This document shows positions 22,669 through 34,070 of a stretch of 64,000 bases of DNA, one piece after another. The position numbers and the translations under genes are program-made. Where the stretch lies: NCBI GenBank assembly GCA_022701365.1, contig JAKUHH010000350.1:62001-126000 (forward strand), read 5' to 3'. Source of the DNA: Mycocentrospora acerina (lineage: Eukaryota > Ascomycota > Dothideomycetes > Pleosporales). Each line of letters starts with the position of its first letter. Within the stretch, counting starts at the first letter, position 1. The notes under the pieces were generated by a model. The model ran no database searches, was not told where the DNA came from, and saw nothing but the letters and a program-made list of their open reading frames with translations.

Positions 22669-23278
22669 ATGTCGCTCGGCCCACCAGGCGCACAGCTCAG
22701 TGCGGAGCAAGCGGACAACTTCGAGGATGTGAGTCGCATCGCGAAACAAAAATTCTAGGAGACCTGACTGATGTTTTGCTAGATCGAAAAGCAATTCGCC
22801 GTCAAGGGTTAGCAACTACCCAAACTCGAATATGCAGTTGCTGACGTCAGGGAACAGTTGTACAGCACATGGAAACGTACTGGAACATCCTCGAGAAAGT
22901 ACCAGGCACCAAGCTCCGCCTTACCAAGATGGACGACGAGATTTACGAACACTTCAAGAAGGAGTTCCCTGATTTTGATCCAAAAGCCACAATCAACGAG
23001 GACGAGATGAAGAGCAAGCAGGGCAAGGAGCGATGGCGCAACTTCATCATGACATACGAGAAGAAAGTGGAGGACTACAACTTTGGCGCGATGATTAGAG
23101 CGAGTCCAGACATTGAATACAGCCAGACTGGAACTATATTCGGAGTGCGCATGCAGTTTTACGCCATCGAAATCGTTCGGTAAGCTATGCAGATTGTTGA
23201 AGATGATAAACCCCTGACAACAATAATAGTAACCGCGAGGGCTTGAACGACTGGATTTACGAAAAGGCACGTGCCTAA
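22669..23278 (+). CDS. PBDC1/YPL225W-family chaperone of eEF1A
   Basis: Exons 22669-22728, 22783-22807 (25 nt), 22858-23179 and 23230-23278 encode 151 aa, close to yeast YPL225W (146 aa). Diagnostic stretches are EKQFAVKVVQHMETYWNILE, TKMDDEIYEHFKKEFPDFD, then KGKERWRNFIM-like helices (present as KQGKERWRNFIMTYEKKVED), DYNFGAMIRA and the C-terminal REGLNDWIYEKA. The family is a small cytosolic protein; the yeast member binds nascent eEF1A and helps its GTP-coupled folding. The acceptor of intron 2 at 22857 was chosen because only it keeps the frame into VQHMETYW; an earlier AG at 22850 does not fit the donor phase. Introns are 54, 50 and 50 nt. It is divergent from WDR6. Confidence 0.9.
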
Positions 23279-23917
23279 GGAAAGAAAGAAAAAACCTTTG
23301 TCCAAACGACAATTTGAGGGAGCAGTCAGGTATGCAGATACAAAGATACAACTTTGGCCTGTGTCCTTTCGGTCTTGTCTCGCAATCTTGATCCAATCGT
23401 CTACGAAAATCAGCCATTCCATGTGCTCTGTCATCATTCCCCCTTCGGAAGGGCTGCCACATAGTAACGCTTGTTGGAACGGGTAGTAGCCCGCAGATGT
23501 CCACAAAGTGCGAAATACGGTATTCTTGTTCTTATTTTGGCTGTCATAGGTCACGAACAGCCATGTCAGCAAAGGAAAGGTCGTGTATTTAGCGAACAAG
23601 CTTGGAAATAATGATCTTCTTCGAGCTCTTCGACATGAATCTAGCGTGAAAAACTTGTTATCAATTTATGTCGTCGCTCAATGAAGAGACGGACGTTCTG
23701 ACTATTGTTATTGGTGGCTGAGAACAATATCAAGACTTCACAAAGTAACCAGATGTAAGCAGGTCCTACACGACACTTACCGGAACAATTTTGTGGCTTC
23801 ACGCTAGTCTGAACGTAGAAAATCCTTGCTTTCACTTCATTATGCTGTTCGAGTTTTTTATCGGTACAGTTTGGCCTCTGGACTGTTTTCTAAGACTCTA
23901 TATCCAACACCACCAAC
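23279..23917. other. Intergenic region with one unassigned minus-strand open frame
   Basis: 639 nt between PBDC1 and the ABC transporter. A minus-strand frame is open over 23159-23599 and reads protein-like around 23530-23330 (for example GGMMTEHMEWLIFVDDWIKIARQD). However, it has no upstream ATG in a good position and no family resemblance I can name. The rest holds the ABC transporter promoter. Not called as a gene. Confidence 0.35.
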
Positions 23918-26900
23918 ATGGCGACCACTCCTGTGTCCAAGAATATCGAGAACTATGCCAAAGAAGCCATTCAAGTCGATAAAGATCAGAAATGTGTGCT
24001 GCACACAGGCTGGAGAGTACTATTCTGCTTCACTGCGAAGCAGCACATACCAGTGCTTTCTTTTGCCATTCTAAGTGCTTTCGTCGCCGCCGCTACATTA
24101 CCTATTTTTTCAATCTTCTACGGTCTCATATTTGAAACATACTCGGACTTTGGTGCTGGTAGATTAGACAGAAATCAGCTCCTTGACGTAATATCGAAAT
24201 ATTGTCTGATACTGACCGGCATCGCCTCTCTCAACTGGATTGCGAACAGCATATACTTCTTCTTATTTCTCACATTTGGAGAATTACAAGCAAAGAATGC
24301 TAGAAAAAAGATATTTGGTGCCCTTATTCAAAAAGATATGGCATGGTACGATACAAGACAGAATGGCATTACCGCATACCTTCCAGTTGTACAGATGTGA
24401 GTGGATTCTCTACAAGAGGCAACCATGAATTTGCATTGTGTATTTGCTAATTACTCTAGGCATATTCGCGATCTTCAACTGACTTTGTCTGCACCAATTG
24501 GGGAGGCAGTACAGTGTATTGTTCAAAGTATAGGAGCTCTGGGTGTAGCATTTTACTACTCTTGGAGTCTCACACTTGTCGTCATCTGTACGACTCCACT
24601 CGTATATATTATTCAGGCCTTTCTATCTAGTCGGCTTTCAAACCGGGTTCACGAACAGACTGAACAGTTGCAAAGAGCACTGAAACACGTCACCAATGTG
24701 ATAAAAAATATCGAATTAGTGAAATGCTTCAACGGCGAACAATACGAGTTGCAAAGCTATAGGACCGTTGTGGAACTTGCTGCTCTACTATATAATTATG
24801 TTGCCAATTTTAGGTCCCTGCAGATCGGCGTTATGCAATTTTTCACTCTCAGTGTATTCGTCCAGGGCTTTTGGTACGGTAGTCATCTTGTGAGCACAGG
24901 ACAACGAGACGTTGGACAAATCGTCACTACTTTCTGGGCAGCGTTGATGGCGATTCAGGGGATCACAGGTTTCTTGCCTCAGCTCATCGTCCTACAGAAG
25001 GGTAAACTTGCAGCCGCTAAACTCCAGATGTTGCTAAAGCAGATCTCGAAGTACAATAGGCAGCAGGAGTTGCAAGGGGATAACAAACCCACACAATGTC
25101 TAGGCACGATAGAGTTTCAGAAGGTAAATTCCTTGTACGTCATTTGACTTCATTAGCTGAAAAAATAGGTGAATTTCTCTTACCCTACACGTCCAAACGA
25201 GATTGCAATTCGCGACATGTCTTTGAACTTTCCTGCTGGGCAGACCACATTCATTATCGGCAAAAGCGGATCTGGGAAGAGCACATTGGGTCAACTCCTC
25301 ATTCGATTCTATCAGCCATCGTCTGGTTGCATCTTTCTAGATGGCATTCCACTCAACAATCTGGACGTTAAATGGCTACGACAGAATGTGACACTGGTAG
25401 AGCAACACAATGTGCTATTTAATGATACTATCCGCGAGAATATCACTCTGGCGAAGCAGAGTGGGAGTATGAGCTTCGAGGAAGTCAAAGATGCAGTCGA
25501 CTTTGCGATGATGGGTCAAACCATTCAAGATCTTCCTCATGGCTTAGAAACCCAACTAGGCATGCATGGTGGTTCGCTGAGCGGTGGCCAGAGGCAAAGG
25601 ATGGCACTGGCTCGTGCCAAAGTGCGGAATGCTGCAATTCTAGTTTTAGATGAATCGACAAGTGCTCTTGATTACATCACACGGGCCGCAATATTGCAAT
25701 CCATACGAGAGTGGAGACAAGGGAAGACTACGATCATTATCACGCATGACATCTCGCAGATAACCAAGTCCGACTTCATCTACCTACTTGACAATGCTAA
25801 AGTTGTTCAACAAGGATATCGAAAAGAGCTTGAGAATAAACCCGGAGCTTTCCAAGCTTTCGTTGCCTTGCATGAAGACGACGATGAAGAAACCACCGAC
25901 GAAGACTCGTTCAGGGATTCTGATACCGATAAGATTGATCCCGCAAATAAAGAGATGTGGGATGTTTATAATCCGCCAGATCGTCCACGCTCTGAGGTGT
26001 TATCTGGAGACTCGATACTACCATCCTTCCCCACTCAAGGACGTGGATCCTGGGCGGGAAGTATTGTGGGAGGAGTAGATCGAAGAACGGTAGTGGACAA
26101 ACATAAAGAGAGAAAAAAGATACTTCCGCTCAAATCTCTTGATATTGAAGGGGTTTTAGGGACCTCTGAATGTTTGCCCATACCTGCTTTTGCCACTCTG
26201 GATTCGACAGATCAGGCCTCAAGGCCAGTATCAATGGCTTCGTATCAATCGTGTTTATCAAGAATACATTCAAAATATGATCGAGCTTCTACATCACAAG
26301 TAAGAGATGCTAAAATAACTTCCATGTCTTTCCCTCGACCACTCTCTGTCGCTGCTTCTCTCCCTGAGCTACCGGAACGCAAGAGTAAATCGTCCAGACA
26401 GCGAAGATTTCGCTCTCGGACAAAATCTCGGCACAGACGAAAGGAGTTGAAAGACTTGGGAGACTTGGGAGACTTGAAGGCCGTGGAATCTTCATCAAAA
26501 TCACTTCCTCTTATAGAGATATTTAAATCAGTATGGCCCACGTTGAACTGGCACTCTCGTCTCACCCTCTTCGGAGCACTCCTAGCCGCACTCATTCACG
26601 CAGCTGCCACCCCAACTTTCGCCTGGGTTTTTGCTCAATTACTAAAAACATCCTACGAACCTGATCAGTTGAGAAGAGCGCTCAAATGGGCGGTTTCAAT
26701 TCTTGGGATTGCCGTTGTGGATGGAATTGCTACCTACCTTGTGTTTTACCTCTTTGACGTTGTCGCACAATCGTGGACACTCTCGTTGAAAACGGAAGCT
26801 ATGAAGCGCATACTCACCCAACCTCGGGAATTCTTCGACAGAGAGGATAACAGCCTATCGCGTCTTGCTGAAACCCTAGATCACTTCGCTGAAGAAGCGC

Positions 26901-28429
26901 GGAATCTACTTGGTCGGTTCGCAGGTATCGTTGTTGTGATGGTTTTCATGACTATCATTTCAATTGCCTGGAGCATGACTATTTGCTGGAAACTTGCAGT
27001 TGTTGCTTTGGCTATTGGGCCTCTCCTTTTCGCCATTACAAAGTCCTACAACATGGTCAGTGCCCATTGGGAGAGGCTTTCCAATGAAGCAGATGATAAA
27101 GTTGGTCAGCTGCTCCACGAGACCTTTGTCAACATACGGACAGTACGATGTCTTGTGCTCGAAGATATGTTTCGACGTAAGTTTGAGAAGGCTGTCAATA
27201 CCGCAATCGGCGTCGGTGTGAAGCGAGCACTTTACTCTGGTTCCATATTCGGTCTCAACTTCTCCGGTGTACTCTTTGTCACTGTCCTACTACTCTGGTA
27301 TGGTGCATATATTGTCTCTCGTGGCGAGTACGCCGTCTCAGCCATCACAGAGACATTCTTAACGCTCATTCTCAGCGTCAACTACGTCAACTGTATTGGA
27401 AATTACATCACACAGATCAACATATCTAGAGATGCTGGATCGCGTCTTCTCCGTCTCGCAAGACTGCCAGAGGTGTCTCCCGAGTTAACTGGAACCATCC
27501 GCATTGACTCAGCAGGAGATATAGTACTAAATAACGTCAATTTCGCATATCCAAGTCGTCGAGAGCACCCCGTTTTGCATGACGTTTCCTTCAGCATCCC
27601 CCGCGGAAGCTGCACTGCCATTGTCGGTTCCTCGGGTTCTGGAAAATCGACCATTGCTTCCCTCCTCCTCAAGCTCTATGAACCCGATTCTAGAATCCCC
27701 GACGTTTCCACTACGTCCAACCTCACAATCTCAACTCATGACATCAAAACCCTACACACTGCCACGCTCCGCTCTCACATGGCCATCGTATCCCAAACCC
27801 CCGTCATCTTCTCCAGCACAATCGCAGACAACATCGCCTACGGGCTATCCCCACCGTCGGCGCAGGCCTCCCCCGCGAGCATCAGAGCCGCAGCAGATGC
27901 CGCGGGGATAAGCGAGTTCATAGACAGCCTGCCTCATGGCTACCAGACGCTCATTGGCGAAGGCGGAACAAACCTCTCCGGTGGGCAAGCTCAACGAGTT
28001 GCCATCGCACGAGCTCTTATCAGGGACCCTGATATTCTTATTCTTGACGAGGCGACAAGCGCGCTGGACGTCGCGTCTGCGAGTGTGGTGCGCGAGACAA
28101 TTCTGAGACTGGTGCGTGGTGGGAGGCAGGGAAAAGAAGACGATGGGGATGAAGAAGAGGTGTCTTCGTCACGGTCGAAATCGGGCGAGTTGTGGGGGGA
28201 GAAGGAGGTGGAGGCCGGGTTGGGGTGCGGCTTGTTGAGTGCTGCTGCGGGGATACAAAGAAGGAACATGACGGTTATAATTATCACGCATGCGCGGGAT
28301 ATGATGACGATTGCGGGGCAGATTATCATGTTGGATAAGGGACGGGTGGTAGAGACGGGTACATTTGGTGAGTTAAAGAGGAAGCGGGGTGGGGCTTTTT
28401 GGCGGTTGTTGAGATGGGACAAGGAGTAA
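23918..28429 (+). CDS. Full-size ABC exporter, B family, Ste6-like
   Basis: Exons 23918-24396, 24460-25123 and 25169-28429 give 1467 aa (introns 63 and 45 nt). Order is TMD1-NBD1-TMD2-NBD2. NBD1 has Walker A GKSGSGKST, signature LSGGQRQRMALARA, Walker B ILVLDESTSALD and H-loop IIITHD. NBD2 has GSSGSGKST, LSGGQAQRVAIARAL, ILILDEATSALD and IIITHA. All catalytic motifs look intact. TMD helices lie around residues 45-330 and about 845-1150. A linker of about 220 residues after NBD1 contains a Lys/Arg-rich patch. NBD2 carries an extra segment of about 50 residues, acidic then Gly-rich, between its D-loop and H-loop. This layout resembles fungal Ste6, the exporter of farnesylated a-type mating pheromone. 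A drug or other lipopeptide exporter is possible; no pheromone gene is visible nearby. Confidence 0.85.
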
Positions 28430-28536
28430 ACAAGTGACGGCGAGAGAAGTCATCATTCACAGTATTTTGCCTACAGCGACTCAACAATTTGTCTGCTTCG
28501 TGTGTTGATTAATGATTTGCTATCTTAATAGGGTTA

Positions 28537-29985
28537 CTACAATGTCTTTTTTAGTGTTCTCGCATCGTTATGGGGATTTGCTTTTGTGTCTCGGATGATG
28601 ATACCCAAGATACCGACGTTGACCACAAAGAAAAGAATGCTGGATGCCCATAACCCAGGCACGAAAGTGGAGTGGCCATTGAACTCGAGCTGGAAGCCTT
28701 GCTGTAGCCAGGCAACCTAATTATCGTTAGTTTCACTGAACTTTTAAACTGAGGATGACCACAAACCTGGCCAGCGATCCAGCACAGAAGCGCGGTTATG
28801 CCGATAGCTGGAGACCGCAGGAGTGTTGAATTAGGAAGATAGTAAGGCAGGAACATCATATACCAGAGGAAATACTAAATTCTTAGTCTAAACTGTAACA
28901 CATGACGGGAAGGAAAACTCACCTGGCTCGTACAGACCTTGTTGAACGTGACAAACGCAAACGTCTGCGCCAACATTGTGCTCGAAAGATCTTTCTTAGC
29001 TAGTGCCAGTGGAATCATGACGGCGCTGAGGAGTAGCTGAGGAAGGAAGGCCAGGCGCTCGAGCTCGAATGATGGTGTAGCGGAATTTAGGTCAGACGTA
29101 GGAGATGAGTTGATATAGAGGAGTGTGTTGTAAGGCGAGAAGTTGTGCCTGTGGTCAATCCGAGTCAAGTGGTAGAAGTAGCTGTGCTCCAGGAAAGGCC
29201 AACCGTATCTGTGGTGGATATGAATGGCTGATTGAAGAGGGGAAGATGTGATATACATACATGAAGTACATGATGGCGTTCAACGCTGTAAAAGTGACGA
29301 GGCTGTAACCGGCTAATGCTATCCTTTGTGGGTTGAAAAATGCCAGGACCTGGCCCAACAGTGACACTGATGATATCGCTTTCACGTCCTTCTTTTTCTC
29401 GGTCTTGCTGCTATCGAGCCACCAAACGATCGACGCCGCATAGATGAACGGATAGATCTTGAAGTGCACCGCAAATCCCAGCAGAAATCCCGCAACTGCT
29501 ATCTTCCTTGCTAGTACTGCCCAAAGTAGAGCCGTGACACAAACACCTAACAGTCCTTCGGAACTTCCCCTCGTACTAATCGTCGCGACCATAGGATTCA
29601 GCAGCCAGATGCTCGCAAATTTCAATGCACTCTCCTGTCCCATGCCCCTATATGTTCTCAAAATCCGGAACATCATCCAGCCAGCTACAACATCGCCTAC
29701 TGCGAACAGGACTTTTCCAAAAGAGAACCAGAAGGGGCCAGACCATGTTGTTGGATAAATAAGCCAGGCGAGCAAGGGGGTGTAGCGGTAAGTATCCCGT
29801 GCGTAAGGTGATTGTCCGCGAGATATGAAGCGTGCGGCATCGGTGAAAACATAGTAGTCGATATCTGTGTATTTCATGGGGGAATGCGCATCTTGAAAGA
29901 GTCCATAGAACAGGAGAACAACCCGCAAGAGAATGGCAGCGGTAAAGACTGATTTAGGAGACTGGAAGAAGGAGAAGGAAGCCAT
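28537..29985 (-). CDS. GPI14: GPI mannosyltransferase I catalytic subunit (Gpi14/PIG-M)
   Basis: Exons 29985-29261, 29208-28923, 28874-28767 and 28716-28537 encode 432 aa (yeast Gpi14 403, human PIG-M 423); introns 52, 48 and 50 nt. It adds the first alpha-1,4-mannose to GlcN-PI on the luminal side of the ER, using dolichol-P-mannose, with a PBN1/PIG-X partner. After the first membrane helix comes the lumenal TDIDYYVFTDAARF, with the DxD catalytic motif. RYTPLLAWLIYP and WLLNPMVATISTRGSSEG follow, then HFKIYPFIYAASIVWWL and HNFSPYNTLLY; these are GT50-family hallmarks. About ten hydrophobic helices are seen. The stop lies 107 nt from the convergent ABC transporter stop. The ATG at 29985 is used because the frame upstream has no ATG. 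Confidence 0.92.
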
Positions 29986-30214
29986 GGATACAGTGGGCTT
30001 CACAAGCTCCCTTACTTGAAGTATCTCTGAGTGAAAAGACTGAACACGTGCTGAGAAAAGGCCTCAGGAGATGAAGACACGATGGACATGCATCGCAAGG
30101 CCAACTGCAACTAAGATCCAAACAAGCTAGCGTCCACGTGATCATCAAGTTGAACAGTCCATCTTGTTCGTTTCCCATCTCCCCTCCAAACACGCTCGTC
30201 AACGACCAAAACTC
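29986..30214. promoter_or_regulatory. Bidirectional promoter, GPI14 and TRAX
   Basis: 229 nt between divergent ATGs. CACGTG palindromes occur at 30045-30050 and 30135-30140 (the second reads CCACGTGATCA). Confidence 0.5.
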
Positions 30215-31215
30215 ATGGGATCCAAACGAACAAGAGACGAAGCAATGGGGAATGAAAAGCCTGAGCAGGCTTTGTCGCCATTCGTGACCATGTTCGAAGG
30301 ATTTCGAAAAGAGTTGGATGAGCATCACGATCGCCGCGAGAGGATTATCAAGGCTTCACGCGACATCACTGCGTCGAGCAAGAAGATGTACTGAACGCTG
30401 TCTTGATTGTTTCAACAACTGCTGACAGACGTACAGCATCTTCACACTGCAGAGGTTTGACTTTGAACAAAACGAATTTTGTTTCGTGTACTGACCTGGT
30501 CAGAGTGCGCTCTGTTGGCCAAAATCTTCCTCCGTTTGTGACCAAGAACAACGCACAATACTGGGAGACTATCGAAAAGCAGTACAAGAGCATTGCTGCC
30601 GACCTCCAGGGACTGAATGCGAACCGCTACTCGCACAACATCACAGGTGGCAACCAAGAGTTTATGGAGGCGCTGAGCTTCCAGTACTATCTGGAAACAC
30701 AGTCTCTTATTTCTTATGATGAGGCAGCATCCCGGATTGCTGCTATGAGCGGTGAAGGAGGTGTTGTGCCACTTACGCCTGAAGACTACATATTGGGTAT
30801 CTGCGACATGACGGGCGAGCTTATGCGATTTTCAGTCACATCAATGGCTACTCACGGTAAACTGCCATCTGGACGAGCAAAGCATAGCAAAGCAAGCACG
30901 CAGACGAAGGACCAGAACGAGCTCGACGACAAGATGGACATTGATGAACAGATACCTGCAGCGCAAGATACGCAGAAGCCGCGAACTGTTCTGGATGACC
31001 TGCGTGCTATTCGACTGCAACTCGAGATGTTCGAGGTGCCAGGAGGATCCAAGTTTGAGAAGGAGCTGGAGACGAAAAAGATGCCAGTAATGCGTGAGTG
31101 TGTGGACAAGGTGGAAAAGGCGCTCTATGGACTCACTGTACGAGGATCAGAGAGGCCCAAGGGCTGGATGCCCGACATGGGTGGGGATAGGCGGGCGGAG
31201 GTGGAGAGCTGCTGA
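30215..31215 (+). CDS. Translin-associated factor X (TRAX), C3PO nuclease subunit
   Basis: Exons 30215-30387, 30437-30454 (18 nt) and 30504-31215 give 300 aa (human TRAX 290); introns are both 49 nt. N-terminal helices read FRKELDEHHDRRERIIKASRD ITASSKKIIFTLQR across the short exon. NQEFMEALSFQYYLETQSLIS and GICDMTGELMRFSV are translin-fold landmarks. The acidic catalytic residues known in TRAX appear conserved as E116, E119 and D165. TRAX with translin forms the C3PO ring endonuclease (RISC activation in animals; tRNA processing by the Neurospora complex). An acidic, Lys-rich insertion (about residues 185-225) separates it from the C-terminal helices. The donor of intron 1 (AT|GTACTG) is weak but is the only one that restores the conserved KKIIFTLQR. 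Translin itself would be a different gene. Confidence 0.88.
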
Positions 31216-31818
31216 GGCTGTTGTGCGAACGGGAGTTCTGTGGACTTTTTGTCCGTGCAAACATGGTGCATGAAAAGTACAGGGTTGCAGCATCACGGAA
31301 ATGACAAGCAAGCCACTGCGTATATTACGCCTTTGACTCTTTGTGAGAAACTCGGCAACGGTGGTTCAGATGAGGGGTTGAGGCGCCGACTAATTATTTC
31401 TTGCACGCGCTGACTGCATGCAAAGGCTGTGGTGGTGGTCGGGCTCCTCATCCCACTTCCCACATGGTCTGAGCACCATGATTGATGGTTCATTGTGGGC
31501 GGGATTCCCACTTCACCCTCGTCATTGTCTGCTCGCATTTCCCCAACCACCGCGCGCCCGCGTCATGCACAAGACTCTTACCCTCTCTCCCGTGCTCATC
31601 CGAGCACACACAATGCGCACACCGTGAGCCTCCGCGTTGACGCACATGGACCGTTTTGGCGCCCCACGAAGCCAAAACCCAGCGTGCCGTGGCTCGCAAA
31701 CACACGGCAGCACCGCCGCTTGATAGCGCAAGCGGCCAAACCCGCAGAGAAACAACCGCTCCCTCCCCAGACCCAGCACCCGCACCTGCACTCGAACCAT
31801 CCGCAACCCCGCCCAGCC
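31216..31818. other. Intergenic region, TRAX 3' end and PIN-protein promoter
   Basis: 603 nt. Plus-strand frames are open for much of 31495-31818, upstream of the PIN-domain start, but are low-complexity Pro/Thr/His-rich and probably 5' leader. No repeat array or RNA gene seen. Confidence 0.4.
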
Positions 31819-33201
31819 ATGCGTCGAGGCGCGTTCCCGCCACGGCCTCAGCCCGACGCCGCCGCCATGCGCGCACCCACCCCGCCCAAGCGCAAGGCCT
31901 TTAACTGCATCGTCGACGACACGGCGCTGATCGCCGGCGTCAAGAAGAGCACCCGCGACGGCATCCGCAAGTGGGTGTCGCAGGGCGCCATCCGCCTCTT
32001 CGTCCCGCTGCACACGCTCGCCCAGCTGCAGCGCCTCAAGAGCGGCAGCGAGCGCGTCAACGCCGACGCCCGCGAGGCCGTCAAGTGGCTCGATGAAGTC
32101 ACGTCCATGCCCGACGCCGACGCCGCCACGGCCGTCCAGCTCGAGGGCGCCGAGGAGGCGTACACGACGTGGGACGAGGTGGAGAAGCACCAGCTGCCCG
32201 AGACGCTGCTGTCCATGGACGACAGCGAGTCCGACGACAACGCCTATCACGACGACCTGGAGAGCTCCTTCACCGCGCTCGAGATCTCCGACGACACCTC
32301 GGTGAGCTCTACGCACAGCCTCGAGGACACGCCCAAGACGCCAGAGTCTCCGCAGTCGCAGTCGTTTGCTGTTGGAGGCATCAAGACGGCACACGCACAT
32401 GCACGTGAAATCACACACAGCGACAAGGCTGCTGCGCTAGTCCTCCAGTCATCTGACCGCACTGCTCGCAACAGCAGCGAGCAACTCTCCCGCGACTGCC
32501 AGACGCCAAAGGGCACTGTGCCCGCCTATCTCCAACCCCTCTTCAACCATATCTTGTGGCGCATCCACAAGGAGTCGAATCCTGATGCAGCCCTTGGCTC
32601 TTTTATTCTCCTGACCAACGACCCCGCCAAACAGATCATCGCACAGAAGTTTGGCATCCGGGCCAAGCGCTTGGAGCAGCTCCGCGATGCTGTTGCCCGC
32701 GAAGATCGAGAGTTCAGGAACCACTTGACCATGTACAAGCTCGAAGCTGAAACAAGCGCCGCAAAGGCGAGCAGCAGCCCCGTTGCACCCAGACATGTAG
32801 ATCCTCCCAAGCCCAGTCACGCCATTGAAGCCAAGTCCCAGCCCCAGCCCAATTCCGATGATGAGGATGTTGTGCTCTTCCAGCGCGCTCCCCGCGGTCC
32901 AGCAAAGACGGCCAACGATCAGCGCGTGCTGGACCCCAACGACTTTGGACGTGTTAACCAACACCAATCACCACGCGGTGGCCGCGGAGGACCTGCACCG
33001 TCGCGAGGATCGCCAGTGCGAGGCCGTGGCACCTTTGCAGCACGCGGGGCATATGTTGCTCCCACTCCGCCCACGCGTGCCCCACCAGCTCCGCGCTACG
33101 ACCCCAACCAACCCATTGACCCCAACTCGTTTGCGCGCCCTGTCCCCCGCGCAAGTCCTGTCCGCGGCGGTGGCAGAAGGAAACTATGGGAACCGAATTA
33201 G
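31819..33201 (+). CDS. PIN-domain protein, Nmd4-like
   Basis: Single exon, 460 aa. Near the N-terminus, KAFNCIVDDTALIAGVKKSTRDGIRKWV starts a PIN-type nuclease fold with its first acidic residue. VPLHTLAQLQRLKSGSERVNADAREAVKWLDE follows. The fold resumes after a disordered insertion of about 100 residues as VPAYLQPLFNHILWRIHKESNP and FILLTNDPAKQIIAQKFGI. The C-terminal 120 residues are Arg/Gly/Pro-rich (RGG and SPVRGRG repeats, and DPN-(D/S)-F twice), suggesting RNA binding. Yeast Nmd4 (218 aa) is a PIN protein bound to Upf1 in nonsense-mediated decay and resembles the SMG6 PIN fold. The Nmd4 link is by overall pattern, so moderate. Whether all catalytic Asp are present cannot be decided by eye. 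A second ATG at 31867 is possible. Confidence 0.72.
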   Translation: MRRGAFPPRPQPDAAAMRAPTPPKRKAFNCIVDDTALIAGVKKSTRDGIRKWVSQGAIRLFVPLHTLAQLQRLKSGSERVNADAREAVKWLDEVTSMPDADAATAVQLEGAEEAYTTWDEVEKHQLPETLLSMDDSESDDNAYHDDLESSFTALEISDDTSVSSTHSLEDTPKTPESPQSQSFAVGGIKTAHAHAREITHSDKAAALVLQSSDRTARNSSEQLSRDCQTPKGTVPAYLQPLFNHILWRIHKESNPDAALGSFILLTNDPAKQIIAQKFGIRAKRLEQLRDAVAREDREFRNHLTMYKLEAETSAAKASSSPVAPRHVDPPKPSHAIEAKSQPQPNSDDEDVVLFQRAPRGPAKTANDQRVLDPNDFGRVNQHQSPRGGRGGPAPSRGSPVRGRGTFAARGAYVAPTPPTRAPPAPRYDPNQPIDPNSFARPVPRASPVRGGGRRKLWEPN

Positions 33202-34070
33202 ACACGCGGACTGAAGAAGACGATAGTAGTAACGACGCATTGGCTTAGTTATCTCTTCACAGTTCACACTCGTCCCAAACGCAAGACTGCATAGGACCAC
33301 ATGGAGAGCTTGGTAGCAGATCAAGACGGCTTCTGGGTAAGAAAGGAGTGGGCAAGGGCGGCCATGGCTGATTCTCCTTGCCTGGTTGCACTGACAGCGA
33401 AACCTCTACTCTGCCAGCTGGCTAGCTCTTGTGATATTGGTCGTCGTTTACCATTACACCAGCATGAGCTCGATTATCATCAGGACGGATGGATTGAGAC
33501 GTTTGACACGATTTCACTTGCTGACCAACATCTCAGATGCTGAGAGCATGTGTTGTCGACCTTTTCCTTTGTTTTTTTGCGCTTGCTTTGACTAAATTGC
33601 ATACTTTTGCTGCGCTAGCGGAGGGGGCTTGCTGATTATGGGCTGGAAAGATGAAATTTTGTGCAGGTTTGTCTTTGTCTGCTGATGGCTTTGCAAGCGG
33701 AAGGAGGGTGGATGGATGGATGGATGGAGGAGTGGGTGGATGAGTTAATTGCTCGATTGTCAGGCATTGGTTTAACATACACATGTGGACGAGTACAAAC
33801 ATCAGGGTAGCAGCAACTGCAACATCAGCAACGTGTGTGTATTTTCTTGGGGGCATTTTGCTTTATTACAGTCACATTTCAGAAGCAGGTTGGACAATCA
33901 TTACTCTGCCATGTCGCTCTTCATGTTCTCGACCACGGTGGTGAATTTATGTGGGGCGGCGCGGGGTTTAGCGGAGATAACCTGGAGAATTGTCCCTCAC
34001 TTCTGCCCATAGACATCATCGACGCTTCCCACGCCACACGTCTTCGCAGCCAGCACCCGCGTCGCGCGCC
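33202..34070. other. Intergenic region, PIN-protein 3' end and F-box promoter
   Basis: 869 nt. It contains a (TGGA)n run at about 33708-33727. A plus-strand ORF 33301-33543 (80 codons) has no recognisable protein character and is not called. Otherwise nothing is seen. Confidence 0.4.

Noticed and set aside
23918..28429. A secondary-metabolite or pheromone cluster around the ABC exporter
   Set aside because: Neighbours are PBDC1 and GPI14, housekeeping genes; no synthase, prenyltransferase or CaaX peptide was found nearby.
33301..33543. Plus-strand ORF of 80 codons
   Set aside because: Starts with ATG but has no conserved look, and ends before a simple repeat; likely chance.
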